Source: Antedon mediterranea
Lineage: Eukaryota; Echinodermata; Crinoidea; Comatulida; Antedonidae
Length of the DNA stretch: 64,000 bases
NCBI RefSeq assembly: GCF_964355755.1
Contig: NC_092677.1
Location: 14,840,601 to 14,904,600 of the forward strand
Direction of reading: 5' to 3'
A program made the translations under genes and the position numbers. Shown here in pieces: positions 11,701-25,190 of the stretch; within the stretch, counting starts at the first letter, position 1, and every line of letters starts with the position of its first letter. The notes below the pieces were generated by a model, which had not been told where the DNA came from, ran no database searches, and saw only the letters and a program-made list of their open reading frames with translations.

Positions 11701-14700
11701 GTGACTTCTTCTGGGGATGGATTGCCTTCTGGTAGGATACATGTCAATTCTACATCTTCTCCGGCATTAACTTTGTTTTGTGATACTTTTATCTGCGGTT
11801 TGTCCAAAACTTTGAAAAAAAATACCCCTTTTTTATACTTTCATGTCAATTAGAATCTAACTTTACCATAAAGCAACACTTAATACATTATATTTTGATA
11901 TAAAATATCTTTCATAAAAGATGATAAAATTACTTACAGTTTACATCAAGCTGAACATCTTTTGTAAAGTTGTAACCATCTACACAAATATTACATTGGT
12001 ATGTACCGCTATCGTTGCGATACACATTGTTGAAAGTCAGGTCGTTCTTGTTCTGGTGTAGTGCTATGTTGCCTTCTGCAGTGGAATGTTTTGTCCACCA
12101 CCAATTTGTATTATTTAAATTATCGATAGAATCCGGTTTTATTTTACACGTCAAAGTCACACTGTCTTCACCTTCTTTAATCGTTTGATTTTGAGTTAGA
12201 ACTAAATGATAGAAAAATAAAAAATAAGTAAGAAAAATCAGTCAGGACAGTTTCTTTAATATTGATGTGACGATAATTTTAACAGAGATTCATTAACGTT
12301 CACATCGGTGATGCTTCCTTCTCTAAAGCTCTGTCTACACTACCAAAAAGTGTGATGTGCGCAAATATGGTAGTGATATGACGTCATCGTGTCCATATAT
12401 GGGAACATCACATGTTTTGTAACATACTGTTTGATAGTGTAGATAGAGCTTAAGAGAGTAAAACGGATTTTGCTCCCATTTTAAATTTTAACAACGAAAT
12501 GCATTTGAATCATTTATCCCATACAAGTGAAAGCGGCAACACAGGCTAATCATAATCATTATTTTCACACAAAACATCATTTTCTTGATTCCATTTTCGT
12601 ATTTTATGTTTCGAATCATTGTTTCAAAGTAGTGGCTATACTTAGTTAGGTAATATTATGACATTGAATATTGCATCCAAATCTGTGACCTTTTCTCGCT
12701 TAGAATGATATATAGATAATATAATTTAAAAAAACACAAAATAAATGAATATAATGGCCTAAAATAAAACCAAATCAAGGTATATAATATAGATAAATAA
12801 CTCTTTTAAAATCAGTTTTTCTTAGACCAATTTACAGTAAGTTTCATGCATCGGTATTAACATAGGTGAATATCTAACCTTCAAGTACATGAATGTCAAC
12901 AGTATTACTGTAAATCCCATCATTTCCGTCGTAGATTTTGCTCTCAGCTCTGCATTTGTACCTGCCAGAATCATTAAAACTATCAATCCGTAGTGTAGTG
13001 GATATAATGTCGTCAACTGTCCTATTTGATTGAAACTGAGATCCATCCTTAAACCAAGTATAGTTGATAGGTGGCGGATTTCCTGGAGGTTTGTGGCACT
13101 TCAGATCAATCGTGTCCCCAATTGAACAGTAACGCCGGCTTGGTATTAATTCCGGTTCTTTTAGATCTGAAATTGGTAAAATTAAAAAATCACTATGAAT
13201 GAATGTTGCTTGCACAGCATTGATTATCAAATATAAAAATATTTAAAGTTAATTTGTTGTTTGTACACAGACAAAGCTTCCGGAAGAAAAAAACATAACA
13301 AAACACGATAATTAATAAACACATTAAAGATACAAAAAGCTACACCTACGAAACAGAAAACAATATGTACATTGAATTAATAATGTGGTTGGTTGGTTTA
13401 AAGGTACACCGCAGATAAGCAACGATACAAAACATGTGAGATGACGAGATACTATACCCTTCGTTTGTCTACACTAAAAATAATTAGCTTCCAAACTGAG
13501 CAGTTAACAAACTCGAAAAAAATGTTATGTTGTCTGCGTAGTATCGGCAACTTAATATATTTTTTGTGAATTCAAGCTTTTTGAAAACATTTAAAATCAA
13601 TAGACATAATTGCCAAATCACAAAGGGTTCAAATTATAATGAAATATTCCTATTTATATAACTGTAAAGTTTTGTCTCTTTTCAGATGTTTTCTATTTTT
13701 GCTTTTATATAAATTGAAATGGTCAAAATATAGTCACAGATTCCCATGGTTGTAATCTGTAATTAAAAAAAAACAATAAAAAAAACTCTTAGTCTGGTCA
13801 TGACCATGGTTGAATTAGTTCAAAAACTGTTAAAATGAAAAACAATAAAGAGAACATAAAACAATCGTATAATGAGTTGATGTGTACTGTTACTATCATA
13901 TAACACTAATAACACGATTATAAACCGAAACTTAGTTTACGGAAACAAATATTAAATCAAGTATCCGTGTTAGTATACTTTTAAAACAATAATGTTATTT
14001 GATTGTTTCACAGATATTGACTGTTGACAATTACAATACAAAACTATCGTTAATAGATTAATAAATGATTTGATTTGATTTGAATAGGCTAATTATATTA
14101 TTCTATTCTCAACATATTTGAGGTTAAGGTTTGTAATCAAGTTTAGGCCTACTTGAATGTTATTAATTTCGGCAATTAGCCATTTGTTTGTATACATATT
14201 CATAAAGAACAAAACATACAGGAAATAGGTCAAACATTGGAAATGCAGAGCAGAGGTACTGATTACTTCCTTTGAAGTGTACTGTTACAAGATGATTAAC
14301 ATTTTCAATAACAAGGAAATTGAGAATGAATGATCTTGACAAACATTTTACAGTATACCACATTCAATAACTTTACCATAAATAAAATTATAAAAATATT
14401 TTTAAAATATTTTTTTTATTCAACTTTATTACGTACATAGGCTATTAGGCCTATTATTAGTAGGTCTAATGGTTGTGAGAAACGGTGAAGGCAAGTCAAC
14501 TTGTTTTTAGATAATTGTTACAATAGGCTTAGAGTATCCATAACATCGGCAAGGGTTTGAGGCTCACTTTTTCCATGGTTGTGGTGGTAGGACGAGTCTT
14601 TTCGGATAAGGACTATAAACCGTAGGCACAGTGTACACATCTAGTTCATGTGCACTTTAAAGAACCTAGTACATCTTTCAAGACGAGTAGGAGGTTACCC

Positions 14701-17092
14701 CGGTGTACTTCTTGTACATCACAGCCAATGATTATAACTAGGCCCTCTTGGATCCCAGTCTTTGAGTGAAAAGGTCGTCCAGTATAAATAAATATTTCAA
14801 TTCAATCAAAATCCAATCGATATTAGCTAGGCCTAAAGTAGTTTTGTGTAAAAAGTATTCAGTGCATCATACCTTAAAAATTAGGAGAATCGTGCACGAG
14901 AAAACCAATTGGTCGATAGGCCTACAAGTGGATGATATTATAGTTTGGTCTTATAAATGCCCATAGCGCATGTGCGAATTAAAAAAATGGGGTTTTAGAG
15001 TTGCACTTTAGGCATTTCCGTGGTCCACATCCATCTGTACTTAAACCTTGATTTATTGATGACAATCATATTATTAAATCATCTTGGCGACACTCATGGT
15101 TGACCGTGTGTATAGTTTGGCTTTCTTGATATCTAATTTAATTCCATACAATATTGTAGGCTTACTTACATGCTACTGATAAGTTGACTAAAGTTGAATT
15201 CATGGTTAAATTTGAATCCAGAATAATCTGACACATGTAGGAACCTTCATCATCAGTATTGACATTTAGTATACTGAACTGATTATCAGTACCAATTTCG
15301 CTGTCATTTTCCCTCATCACCAAATCCCCATTAACCTCTATCTCATAAAGGATTACTGTCCCATTTGACATGTCAGTTGTTCTGCAATTGAAAGTCACGT
15401 TTTCACCAGTCCGAACAGCACCTTCATGGTTCAATGTCAGGTTTACATCTGTGAACAAAAAAATGACAAGTTGTTCTTAATCAATATTGTACCATATACA
15501 GCAAAACAGATACTTGGTTGTTTTATCATGTTTAGACATAGGGATTGTTTTAACACAATACCAACATATTATCTATACTCTATTAATATATTGACCTCAG
15601 CACTCAGACTGTGTAATATCATTTAAATAGCCATTCTTTATCATATGTGCAAACTAGTAAGCTGTCCCCAGAATAGACTTTTTTTGATTTTGAGTAAGAA
15701 AATATCGCGTGAAAAGTAATTAAGCAAGTTAAGACAGCAAAAGATAAGCACTTAAGATAACAATTTGAAGGAAAATACACGATAAAAGATTAGTTTATAC
15801 AATAGGATGACACGGAAAGTTTAGTAACTATAAATTCAAAGGCAGTTTACTGAAAACAAATATCAGTGCCATGAATGTAAGATTTTAAATCGTGATTTGT
15901 TATCGTTAAATTGTTATTGTTTTGAATAAATATTAAAAATGGAATAACCTGCATACAAAAGAAGAACCATACTGTCAATAACAGCAACTCTGTACTTCCG
16001 ATAGGCCCACTGACAAATTAGTAACATTTCCAAGAACGTTGAACCATGGAGGAATTATTTCAATTCATCCATGGTTATTAGACAAACTTCCTGTTTCTGG
16101 TGTTTTATTTATGATCCTTTAAAAGTACGCAATCTACAATTTCCTCCCGATTGTTAAAAAAAATAAAGGTGTTTGTAGTCGGTTCTTTTGTACAGAGTGT
16201 TCCAAATGCATTTTACCGTATACCGTATGTATAATTTCAGTTTAACTTAAAGATTTTAAAACTCACGATATAAACGCACGGACGCAATTCGAGAGGGAAT
16301 ATCAGAAGTGCCCGAGTTAAAAAAGAAAGAAATATAAAACATCAACAAAACATTATTTTTCAAGCATTATTGAGTCTCTAGCCCGTATGGAAAACTCGGA
16401 AGAAAGAATAGTGTACACTTTGACTCTACGTAGTAGATAGGCTTACACATCTATCTCCATTCCCCTCCTAACACACAGCGTATTGAGGATACTATATACG
16501 ATGATAATACACACACATATATATATATATATTTACTACATACTTAACCATAGATAACATTCCTGTCAGGCATGTAGGCTGTAGACCGGTAATTAATATT
16601 GTGTCTAAGCAAGAGGCCTAAGCCAGTTTCGAAATAGATTTTCGATTTTTGTATGTTTATGTTGTTATATGCCTACTTGTTGAGTGTACCTGTTAACATG
16701 ATGCCACATGAACCGTCTTAAAGTATTTACCCAGTTTAACATCGACTACTACAACAATACTTCGAATTTATTGATCCAATCAAAAGATGAATCAAAACTC
16801 AACAAGTAAGAAACATTTCATACTTCAGAATCATGATATTTTGTATGAATACAAAACACGTTCTTTAGATACCGTAGCTATTATTCAGACACATGCAAAC
16901 TAATACTTAATGTATGTACTGTACGTAAACCTAACGGACGTGAGCCTATACATGTCCTTGAGTTGAACCTCTATGAAGACGCTAATATTGCTGTTAAGAA
17001 AATAACAAATCTATTTAAACCTACTTACCATTTGCAAACACCGAATGAAACACAAATAGAGCAAACATGACTTTTAGGTGTAACACACCCAT
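7767..17092 (-). CDS. Ig-superfamily receptor: signal peptide, 4 Ig domains, Thr/Ser stalk, TM, short tail
   Basis: Minus-strand exons: 17029-17092 (signal peptide MGVLHLKVMFALFVFHSVFA), 15170-15448, 12879-13166, 11938-12201, 11492-11809 (one Ig domain each), 10886-10969, 10307-10387, 10108-10188, 9909-9989 (stalk), 9124-9222 (TM) and 7767-7807 (tail). All joins are phase 1, giving 559 residues. Ig landmarks are VTFNC..DEGSYMC, IDLKC..YTWF..DSGRYKC, VTLTC..WWW..DSGTYQC and VELTC..VTWF..RKYTC. The stalk is rich in Thr, Ser and Asn. The TM is about IYLIIGVASALIGLLLFIVL, followed by KRISLKEMPSTDE and a stop. The tail exon is the least certain part; the TM exon can also splice in phase to 8700, which would place Ig domains after the membrane. 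The signal exon and upstream motif match those of the ROBO-like gene. I do not recognise an orthologue; a surface recognition or adhesion receptor is inferred. Confidence 0.68.
7893..8182. repeat. Ten perfect copies of a 29-bp tandem repeat
   Basis: The unit is 29 bases (AACAACCATGTATTGGTACC plus AACGGTGTT), present exactly ten times with no visible substitutions. Each unit carries the 10-bp palindrome TTGGTACCAA. It lies in the last intron of the Ig-receptor gene. Confidence 0.95.
9844..10440. repeat. Tandem triplication (199-bp period) containing a stalk exon
   Basis: Three consecutive copies of a 199-bp unit each contain an 81-nt exon (9909-9989, 10108-10188, 10307-10387) plus flanking intron. 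Exon translations are nearly identical (ESTTAANTRPTFNDNGHTT, then IANKISTSG). The more diverged exon 10886-10969 has the same ends (ETTT...SSTSG) and is an older relative. Each copy is 27 codons, phase 1 to 1, so adding or losing copies keeps the frame. Confidence 0.85.
12326..12451. mobile_element. Short MITE with inverted ends
   Basis: The left end AAGCTCTGTCTACACTACCA and the right end (reverse complement AAGCTCTATCTACACTATCA) form inverted repeats of about 22 bp around a core with ATGACGTCAT. There is no coding capacity. It lies in an intron of the Ig-receptor gene. Confidence 0.7.
13167..14529. other. Intron sequence, no gene seen
   Basis: This is intron of the minus-strand Ig-receptor gene. 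I see no exon here. A short (TTTGA)n run after AATAAATGA at about 14063-14085 may be the tail of a plus-strand retrotransposon fragment. Confidence 0.45.
14530..14810 (+). mobile_element. tRNA-derived SINE, 5'-damaged copy
   Basis: This stretch shares its body with 55692-55990 (AAGAACCTAGTACATCTTTC, GGTTACCCCGGTGTACT, GGTCG-CCAGTATAAA). It keeps a Pol III box-B-like GGTTTGAGGCTC at 14553-14564, but the 5' part of the head is not recognisable. It lies in an intron of the Ig-receptor gene. Confidence 0.65.
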
Positions 17093-17680
17093 TCTCTTGG
17101 GACGAGTCTCTCGAGACGAAAACACCTTAGAATCTTCTCTAGCTGTTTTTTAGGCCAGTGTGCACATACTCCAGAAGGATACCAATGGCTTAATCTGTTT
17201 AATATGTCACTACTAACTAGTTTCCGCGAACAACTTCCGCAAAAAAACGTCATATCATTTTCATTGTGTTTCGAAATCGAAACATGCAGCGGCATGTATA
17301 TCAAGATGTGATTAAATTCAGAACTAATGTGCAATTTATTATACAAAATAATGATTGCTTATCAGTTGAAAGGTTGACTATTTAACAAGTCAATTTTTCA
17401 ACGATTTAAATATTCTGTCCATTCAACAGATAATAAACTTTCATTATCAAGCCTATACACAACTACCCAACGTATTTTTAAAAAAGTTTTATACAATTAA
17501 TAATTCCCTGCTTCCATCTTGGGAATTAGGAGCACTGCAGGCTGGTTTTCGAACATGGCATCGCGCGAAACAACATTTAAAACAGACCTCAGCGTGTAAT
17601 AGTATATAATAATTAAACATCACGATTAAAGACAATTCTCTTTAAGTAGAACGTTGCCACGTGGTACAAAATTAACCAAT
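16957..17680. repeat. Segmental duplication, block A start
   Basis: This stretch, with the Ig-receptor signal exon and promoter, is repeated in the same orientation at 41934-42616. Block A continues beyond the transposon at 26163 and through the ROBO-like gene to about 40836. Confidence 0.85.
17221..17240 (-). promoter_or_regulatory. Shared promoter-proximal motif, Ig-receptor gene
   Basis: TTTCCGCGAACAACTTCCGC lies about 130 bases upstream of the ATG at 17092. Related forms stand upstream of the ROBO-like first exon (40728-40744) and of both duplicate first exons (42196-42214, 47533-47549). On the coding strand it reads GCGGAAG...CGCGGAAA, resembling paired ETS-type GGAA cores; TTTCCGCG also resembles an E2F-type site. 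Which factor binds is unknown. Confidence 0.5.
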
Positions 17681-18419
17681 TAGTCCAGTCAATCTAATGA
17701 TATACCCACCACAAATTGCAATAGTAACAAAGCTAGTATTTTTTAATTCGATATAATTTGTAGAACGACATACTAAAAGTCACCGAAAATCCAAGCATTG
17801 GGTCAAGGGGTCAGAGGTCAATAAAGGTCATTTTAAGTCAAAATTAATATGCCCCATTAATTACATATATTTAACCATTTAAAATACATTATATACAAGT
17901 GGGATTTATGTCATCCGAAAGCTTATTAAATTTCCTATTCAGTGATATCAAACTTATAGTCATAACATTTTATTTAGAATGTCAATTTTGCGGAAAAACA
18001 CAACATAATGTGTCAATTTTGGCTAAAAATGTTGTTTTCGCTGTAAACAACAATGGTATACACACAGGGATTCCCTGGGGTGAACATTTCAGTCCAACGC
18101 GATACACATGACCAGTTCAAGATGCAGATGAGTGACATCTCCGTTTCTGTTGCTTCTGGATGATCTACATTCCATTTTTTCCAGTTGGCATTTGTGTTGC
18201 CATGGTTACAGTATTTATATTGGAATGTATAAGTATTTTTTAACCAGTAGAAATACAAAGATATTCAACAGCAGTTTGACAATGACCTCCATGTTGTATG
18301 ACGTTCGGACCATCTGGGCTGGATTGTCAACAGACCTGCAGGTGATTGAAAAAGTTTCTATGAGAAGCCTCAAAGAAAACAAGAGGTTTGACAAGAAAAT
18401 ATAGGAATGCGTACATCCA

Positions 18420-21400
18420 GACCATGAAGAAAGAGCCGGTTATAAGGGACATATTTCCTTAACCGGTAGTACTGACTGGACAAGTCAACAACAAAACAGG
18501 TATTTTTTGCTTAGTAATGAATATAACAATGAACATAAGTGTAATATCTCAAGAGAAAGTTCTGTTATAAACCAAAGTAATGAAAAAGTTAAATCAAGTA
18601 AAAGACATAGACGTGGTAAAAAGAAAAGTCGTAATGATAAGAATAATGAATGTTCTAACATTAAGATTGCATTTAATAACGTAAACAGGGTAAAATCTAA
18701 GATCTATGAGATTGATCATTTCTTAAAAGACAATAGTATCCAAATATTAGGTTTAGCTGAAACATTTCTACAAAATGATCAAACAATTGACATTAACAGC
18801 TATAAATGGATTGGCAAAAATAGAAAATCTAAAAATGGGGGTGGTATAGGTTTTCTAATATCGGAGGCGATTACAATCATGGATGATAATTATTTCGACC
18901 CGCACGATGATTATGAAAGACTATGGATAAAAGTTAAGTTAAACAATAATATTATATATATAGCAGTAGCTTACTTTCCTGTCGAAGGAACTGATGCTTG
19001 TCTCTCTGATGAATTATATAATCAACTCCTATCAGAAATTTTACAAATTGAAAATGAAAAAGCTGCACACATTTTAATTATGGGAGACTTTAACGCCAGA
19101 ATTGGTAATGCAATCCCATATGGAGACCCTGTTCTTAATACGAATGGCAAACGTTTTCTTAATTTTTGTGAAAATTCGGCACTTACAGTTCTCAACTGTA
19201 CAAAACTATGCCACGGAAAGACAACATGGATGAGGAATAATCAATCCTCAACCATTGATTATATGTTAACCTCAGACGACCTAATAGAATATGTAGAAAC
19301 ATTTATTGTGGATGAAGACCACCGCTTTCATTTAGGCAGTGATCACAATACATTAATAACAAATTTTAAACAAAGCTTTGGTCAATTAAATAAAAAGAAA
19401 AAGAATAAAACTCCACAAATATTTGGAATATTTTACCACATCAAGACTGGTCCAATTACCAAAAAGAATTAAAAGATACTTTTGAAGAATGGAACGCCAA
19501 TGAATTTGACTGCCCAAATATGCTATGGTCCTCATGGCGATCAAAATTACTACAAGCAGCAAATAAAACAATAGGATTCAAAAATAAGAAATGTAAACAC
19601 AAACGATGGTGGGACTCAAACATTGATCATTTGATCAAAGATAGAAAAGCTGCCAGTAAAGAACACCGACATTGGGTGAAGAGTAATAAAAACACAGTAC
19701 ATGGCAACGAGCTATGGCAAAATTACCAACATAAAAGGAAAGCTGTCAAACACGCAATCAACAAGAAAATAATGCAAGTTCGCATTGATAAAAGCGCACA
19801 AATCTCAGAAAACGGTGGAGTAAGCAGTAAGAATTTTTGGACAAACTTACGAGGTTGTAACCGCAAAAAAGTTGAAACTACTTCAATTAAACTGCCTAAC
19901 TCTGATAAGACAACAACAGATAAATGTAAAATAAAAGAGACAATATGTCAATATTGGAAGACATTAGGACAAAGTAACTTAGGTACTCACGATTATTCAA
20001 TTAAACAAACAAAAGAAGAAATAAACAATCTAAGAAATAAAAGTGATGAATGTAATATCGGAACTCAAAATTCCCCTCAGCTTTGCAATATATATATCTC
20101 TATGTTAGATATTAAATGGGCTTTAGGCCAATGTAAAAATCACAAAGCACCTGGCATTGATTCCATTCCTAATGAACTTCTCAAATTTGGAGGAGATAAA
20201 CTTATCCAATCTCTCTCTCAACTATTTAATCGCCTGTTAGAACTTCAAACTATCCCCGATGAATGGAACAAAGGTATAATAATCCCGGTTCACAAGAAAG
20301 GTCCAAAAAATGACTTAAACAATTATAGAGGTATAACTCTCAACTCATGTGTGTCCAAGGTATTCACGCGTATTATATCTAATAATATCTCAAAGTTTCT
20401 TGAAAGCAACAACATATTGTCTGAAATCCAAGGTGGATTCAGAAAAGACCATCGCTGTGATGATCATATTTTCACACTTAAATGTATAGCCTCAACCAGA
20501 CAGGCAGAGGGTAAAAATACATATATGGCTTTTCTTGATTTTCGAAAGGCCTTCGATACTGTATGGAGAGACAAATTGTTAACCACAGCATGGGATATTG
20601 GTATTAAAGGAAATGTATGGAAAATGTTATTTAATATATATAATAATGTTCACTGTAAAGTAAAATTTGGAGAAATCGAAACAGAATATTTCGAAATTGA
20701 AGAAGGTGTTAAACAAGGTTATGCATTATCACCTATTTTATTTTGTATATACATAAATGAATTTGCCAAACTTCTAAGGGAAAACAAAATGGGCATAGAA
20801 ATATGTAATGTTCAATTAAGTGGTCTATTCTGGGCAGATGATGTTGTTCTGCTAGCTAACGATGAAAGGGAGTTACAAGAAATGCTTGATCTAGCTACAA
20901 AATTTAGTAATGACTACAAATTAAAATTCAACTATGAGAAATCCAATGTTTTAATTACTGGAAAAAGAACAGACAAACAGAGATTATGGCCATTAAGTGA
21001 TCATTATATTTCAGAAGTTAATAGTTACAAATATTTAGGATCCCATATTACAAGATCTCTTTCCGATCACTGTCATATTGAAGAGGTTATTAAGAAGGGA
21101 TATAGAATTATAGCGTATATAAAGTCAATTATTAATGATCAAGATGATTATAACAGAGTGTTTTATGGAGATTTGTTGTGGAAGACTCTGGGTCTTCCTT
21201 CAATTAACTATGCGTGCTCTACATATGTCTGTGGTGGTATAAGTGATATTCAAAATCTTGAAAAATTACAAACCCAAATGGCAAAGGCAATACTCAAAGC
21301 ACCACGTACAACTTGTAAGGAAGCTTTGTACGGTGATCTAGGTTGGAAGTCTATTTCAACTATTCAAGACATGCAACGAATTTACTTCTTAAATCGTTTA

Positions 21401-22407
21401 GTAAAGATGGATATGAGTCGATGGCCCAAATTGGCTTTTAGTGCAATGCTATTCATTGGTCATACGTCTACATTTAAGTGGAAATGGTACAACCATATGC
21501 AAAATACTCTAGACTCGTGTGGAATGAGCCACAGGTTTAAATTAACGACAGATACTAACAATCAATGGGTAATCATTTCAAAAAGTATAATTAAAAGTAT
21601 TGATGGTATCCAAATTTTTGATCAAGCCAGAAAGAAAACTTCATTGATGAATTATGTCACACTTAAATCCACACCATATATAGAACCGTATCTTTTAGAT
21701 AAATTGGATTTCTTAGGGGCAAGTCTTAAATTTAAGGCAAGATCAAATACACTTGCACTTAACCTTAAGAAATCTATATGGGAAGAAGATAATGATGGTA
21801 CATGTCCTATATGTAAAAATGATAAAGAAGACATTATACATTTTATGTTCAAATGCAAATATTTTGATGATCTACGCTCAACGGAATATTGTAAACTTGA
21901 GCATAACCTATATAATAGTAATCTATATACATTCTGGTTGTACTTTCTACTAGGTAACCCAGTATTAAAACTAAAACTAACCCTAGGAAGTGACACTAGC
22001 CTTCCTACTGGGACGCAACCAGTAATTGTTAATAAAGTAAATGAAATATTTGACATGTTTTGCAAAAGCTATATAAAACAAGCATGGGCTTCACGTACCA
22101 AAATGTTAAAGATTTAAATACCAGTCTGGTACTACTAATGTATAACTGTAAATAGAGTAACGAAATAAAGAATTTTTTTAGTTAAGTATAGTATACTTAA
22201 GTTTTTTTTGTGAATGTGAATGTATTTATATATATATTATTTTGTATCATGTATTAATAATTATTGTTATCACTAAACTGTAGTAGTCTGGTACTACTAA
22301 TGTATAACTATAAATACAGTAATGATTAACAGGCTATACCTTACATTAAATATATTTACTTACCAACGTTTTCTTTTGGCTTTTTTAGTTAAGTATAGTA
22401 GTATAGT

Positions 22408-22443
<36 letters not shown>

Positions 22444-22824
22444 CGTATTAACTTATGATTTTATGTGAATGTATTTTTTATATATTATTTTGTATCACTA
22501 TGTATAATTGTTATTACTATACTGTATATGAAACCATTTCAATATTAACTATCATGATAATTTTAATATCCTCATCAACAAATATTTTTGTTACTACTTC
22601 CTCTTTATGTATATATATATAAATATATTTAACTAAAATGTATCAACTCATGTCAGACAAATATTGCTACAGTATAGAGTACTAATTTTAATTCAAATTA
22701 GCTTAAGTATCCGTATCCGTCATTTTATGTTAATTGTGTTCAATATGGATGCACCACTTCCTGTGTGTGCCACCGATGTAAAGGTGCAATTTCCAAATAA
22801 ATTGATTGATTGATTGATTGATTG
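18420..22824 (+). mobile_element. Non-LTR retrotransposon (LINE), nearly full length, nested in the DNA transposon
   Basis: Coding part is 18507-22117; a 3' UTR follows with a twice-used phrase (GTCTGGTACTACTAATGTAT at about 22123 and 22287) and a 33-base T tract at 22411-22443. It ends in a (TTGA)n tail at about 22800-22824, typical of a LINE 3' end. The 5' boundary is not defined; 18420 is a guess from where the open frame's upstream region begins. Beyond 22824 the host element's relic gene resumes. Confidence 0.75.
18507..22117 (+). pseudogene. LINE endonuclease-reverse transcriptase with one frameshift
   Basis: The first frame (18507-19472) holds an apurinic-type endonuclease: AFNNVNRVKSK, GLAETFLQND, MGDFNARIG and LGSDHNTL near its end. 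The second frame (19520-22117, entered at about 19420-19440) holds the reverse transcriptase: KAPGIDSIPNELL, NYRGITLNS, FLDFRKAFDTVW, GVKQGYALSPILF and the active site FWADDVVLLA. A C-terminal zinc-knuckle-like CPICKNDKEDIIHFMFKC follows. Switching frames near 19430 gives an uninterrupted match (WNILPHQDW), so a single 1-base indel separates this copy from one long frame. I cannot assign the clade with confidence. Confidence 0.85.
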
Positions 22825-24270
22825 TATGTAATGCCTTGTAATAGTACCAGGGCGTTACTCCAGAGCAGCAGCGGCCAACATAAGACCTTATGGCCACACG
22901 TCAGGAACACAATGGCAATTGAAAAATCCATTTGGTTACGACTCAGAGACTTCATACCATTGACACGGGAGTTACTGCAGGTGACTCGGAATATTAGCAA
23001 TGTGGTATTAAGCATTGAATATTTTGGCCAGAAAGTCTTCCAATGTATTCAAGATCCTGGCAATAAAGTCATATGTGTGCATCAATCCTACAGTTCCAGA
23101 GGAGACTCGAGGTGACTTTGTTATCCACCACCACTTTTTGAAACTACCAACTTACAATACTTTCAGCTAATAAACCAACATGATGCCACGTGGAAACAAC
23201 TTCTTCTGAAAAGTCTAATACATCCAACTCACTGAATGATGTCCAGTAGGCCTACATTTTAGATGGTAGTGCTCTACTGCACAGCATTCATATGGAATAG
23301 TGTAGAGATCTGTAAAAAATATTGCTCTGCATAGTCTTTGATAATTATGAAAGCGGCTCGTCCACCAAAGACGGCGCACATGGTAAGGCGGGTCAGGTGG
23401 TAGTGTCCCTGTACATTTTACCAGTGACATGTTCCACAAAATAGGATCACTTTCTGTAACAAACAACAATTTATAAATCTTCGTAACTAGTATTTGAACA
23501 ACATGGCAATGAGTGAATGCAGCTGCTGATGCAGATGTTCTTTCGGATAGTACAAAAAACCATTGAATCAGCAAACAGGAAAACAGATGTCATTATCCGA
23601 TGACACGGATCTACTAGTGCTCCTCTGCAGTCAAGCATTTAAAACATCTTGTGATATTCTTTAGACTGGAGCTGAGATGCTGGACTATCAAACTGGTTCA
23701 AACAGTACATTTGAGAGACATCTGTGATAACCTTCTGTTTGCTCATGCGATACTGGTGACACAACATCCAGAGTTTTCTGAATTGGAAAACAAGTGGCTC
23801 TAAAAAAAGCTTGTCATTGCACTTATTTCTGACATTATGCTGTAGACTTCAAATGCAAACAAGCTACAAAGGATGACATTGTGGTTGCTAGAGAAAATGG
23901 TTTAGTGCGTCTGTACAATGGACTACCTGGACAACGTGGAATGCCTTTGACTCCATCCCATCTACAAGTACAACCTCGCATATCGCCAACTTCATAATCG
24001 TACCACAACCAAGGTACTTAACATCAGGTTCAAGTTCAAGTTATCTTTTAGCAATGGAGTGGGGTTGATATGTGTACCGAGGATTGGGGATGGAAGATCA
24101 GATGATGGAAACATGGTTCCTCTACACACAGACTTAAAGCCAGAGCCTGAGTATCTCCTTGAAGCATTCAGGGGTAACTAGAACTACATGTGGTGAATGC
24201 AATGGCATTGCACTGTACTAATACCCGAACAAGAAAGTGATACTGATGACATATAAGTTGTGAGTGCTTT
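22825..24270 (+). pseudogene. Relic of a repetitive invertebrate gene family with XPG/PIN-like motifs
   Basis: Scattered over three frames, with stops and frameshifts, are motifs in the order of a protein family common in invertebrate genomes: VFDNYESGSSTKD-AH (about 23335-23375), ADADVL (about 23520), SDDTDLLVLLC (about 23590-23625), HAIL then DTTSRVF-IGKQVALKK (about 23745-23815), LVRLYNG, LQVQP...SPTS, and MVPLHTDLKPEPEYLLEAF (about 24112-24170). VFDG and DDTDLLV resemble the two halves of XPG/FEN (PIN-like) nucleases. It is clearly dead. It probably belonged to the host DNA transposon, though an independently inserted element cannot be excluded. Confidence 0.65.
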
Positions 24271-24329
24271 TCTATTTGAAGGATTAAACAATATCATCCC
24301 ACACGGAGCAATTCAAATAAAAAGGTCTG

Positions 24330-25190
24330 GATTAAAATGATCTTACAAAATATACAAAAATATCACAATATACAGTACAATATAACAAGAGTCAAAGTTC
24401 AAGAATTTAAGAGTCGGATGGCAACTGGCAAAAACAATTTCTTTTCCAGTTTGTTCTACACGCCGGGCATTGAAAGCGACGCCCATGAGGCATGAGCTCG
24501 AAATCACTGAACAAGGCATGGTTAACATTTTTTAGAATAGCTCTACTTTTTTTCTAGAGTTTGCATGTCACAGAAGGAAGACAAGCTACGAAGTTGACAA
24601 CCTATTAATTTAGAACTTAAGTTAACAACTTTGTAGTGAGTTTCTCTCTTTGACCCTAAGACTAAAAAACCAGCATATAAAGGAAAAAAGTTAAAACGTT
24701 CTCAATAAAGGAATTATAAAAAACCATGAGAATTACTTTATTGACATTAAAATGGTTCAGCTTCCTTAACAGATAAAGTCTCTGGTGTCCTTTCTTTACT
24801 ATTGCCTCTGTATTTAATTCCCAGCTGAGATTGTCCTCAAATATAGTACCTAGGTATTTAAAGGAATGGACAATATCGCTGGTTCGTCATTTGTGGGGGA
24901 TACCAGAGGGCTGCGTCCTTTCTCCTTCCTAAAATCTACAATTATCTCCTTGGTTTTGGTGACATTGAGTTCCAAGTAGGAGTTTCCACAAAATTGGATA
25001 AAACCATCTAATGCGGAACCATGACCGTCCTGTGAATTTTGAAGGAGAGACAGCAAGACAGTGTCGTTAGCAAATTTGAAAAGATTGTCCTGTTTGCTCC
25101 GACAGTCATCCGTGTATATAATATACAAGAGAGGAGAGAAGACGCAACCCTGCGAAGATAAAATACTTCTCATTACGTACATTCGTTGAT
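24330..25190 (-). mobile_element. 5'-truncated LINE reverse-transcriptase fragment
   Basis: The minus strand reads the C-terminal half of a CR1/Rex1-like reverse transcriptase: SQGCVFSPLLYIIYTDDC, KFANDTVLLSLL (the usual FADD is FAND), NSYLELNVTKTKEIIVDFRK. Near 24430-24530 comes HALFSDFELMPHGRRF...CRTNW, the usual end of such proteins. Frames are broken between these blocks. It is nested in the 17.68-26.16 kb DNA transposon. Confidence 0.75.

Noticed and set aside
3165-17092. A single receptor with Ig domains on both sides of the membrane
   Set aside because: Phases allow it, but Ig domains after the TM would be cytosolic; a short tail exon with its own stop and AATAAA offers a simpler ending.
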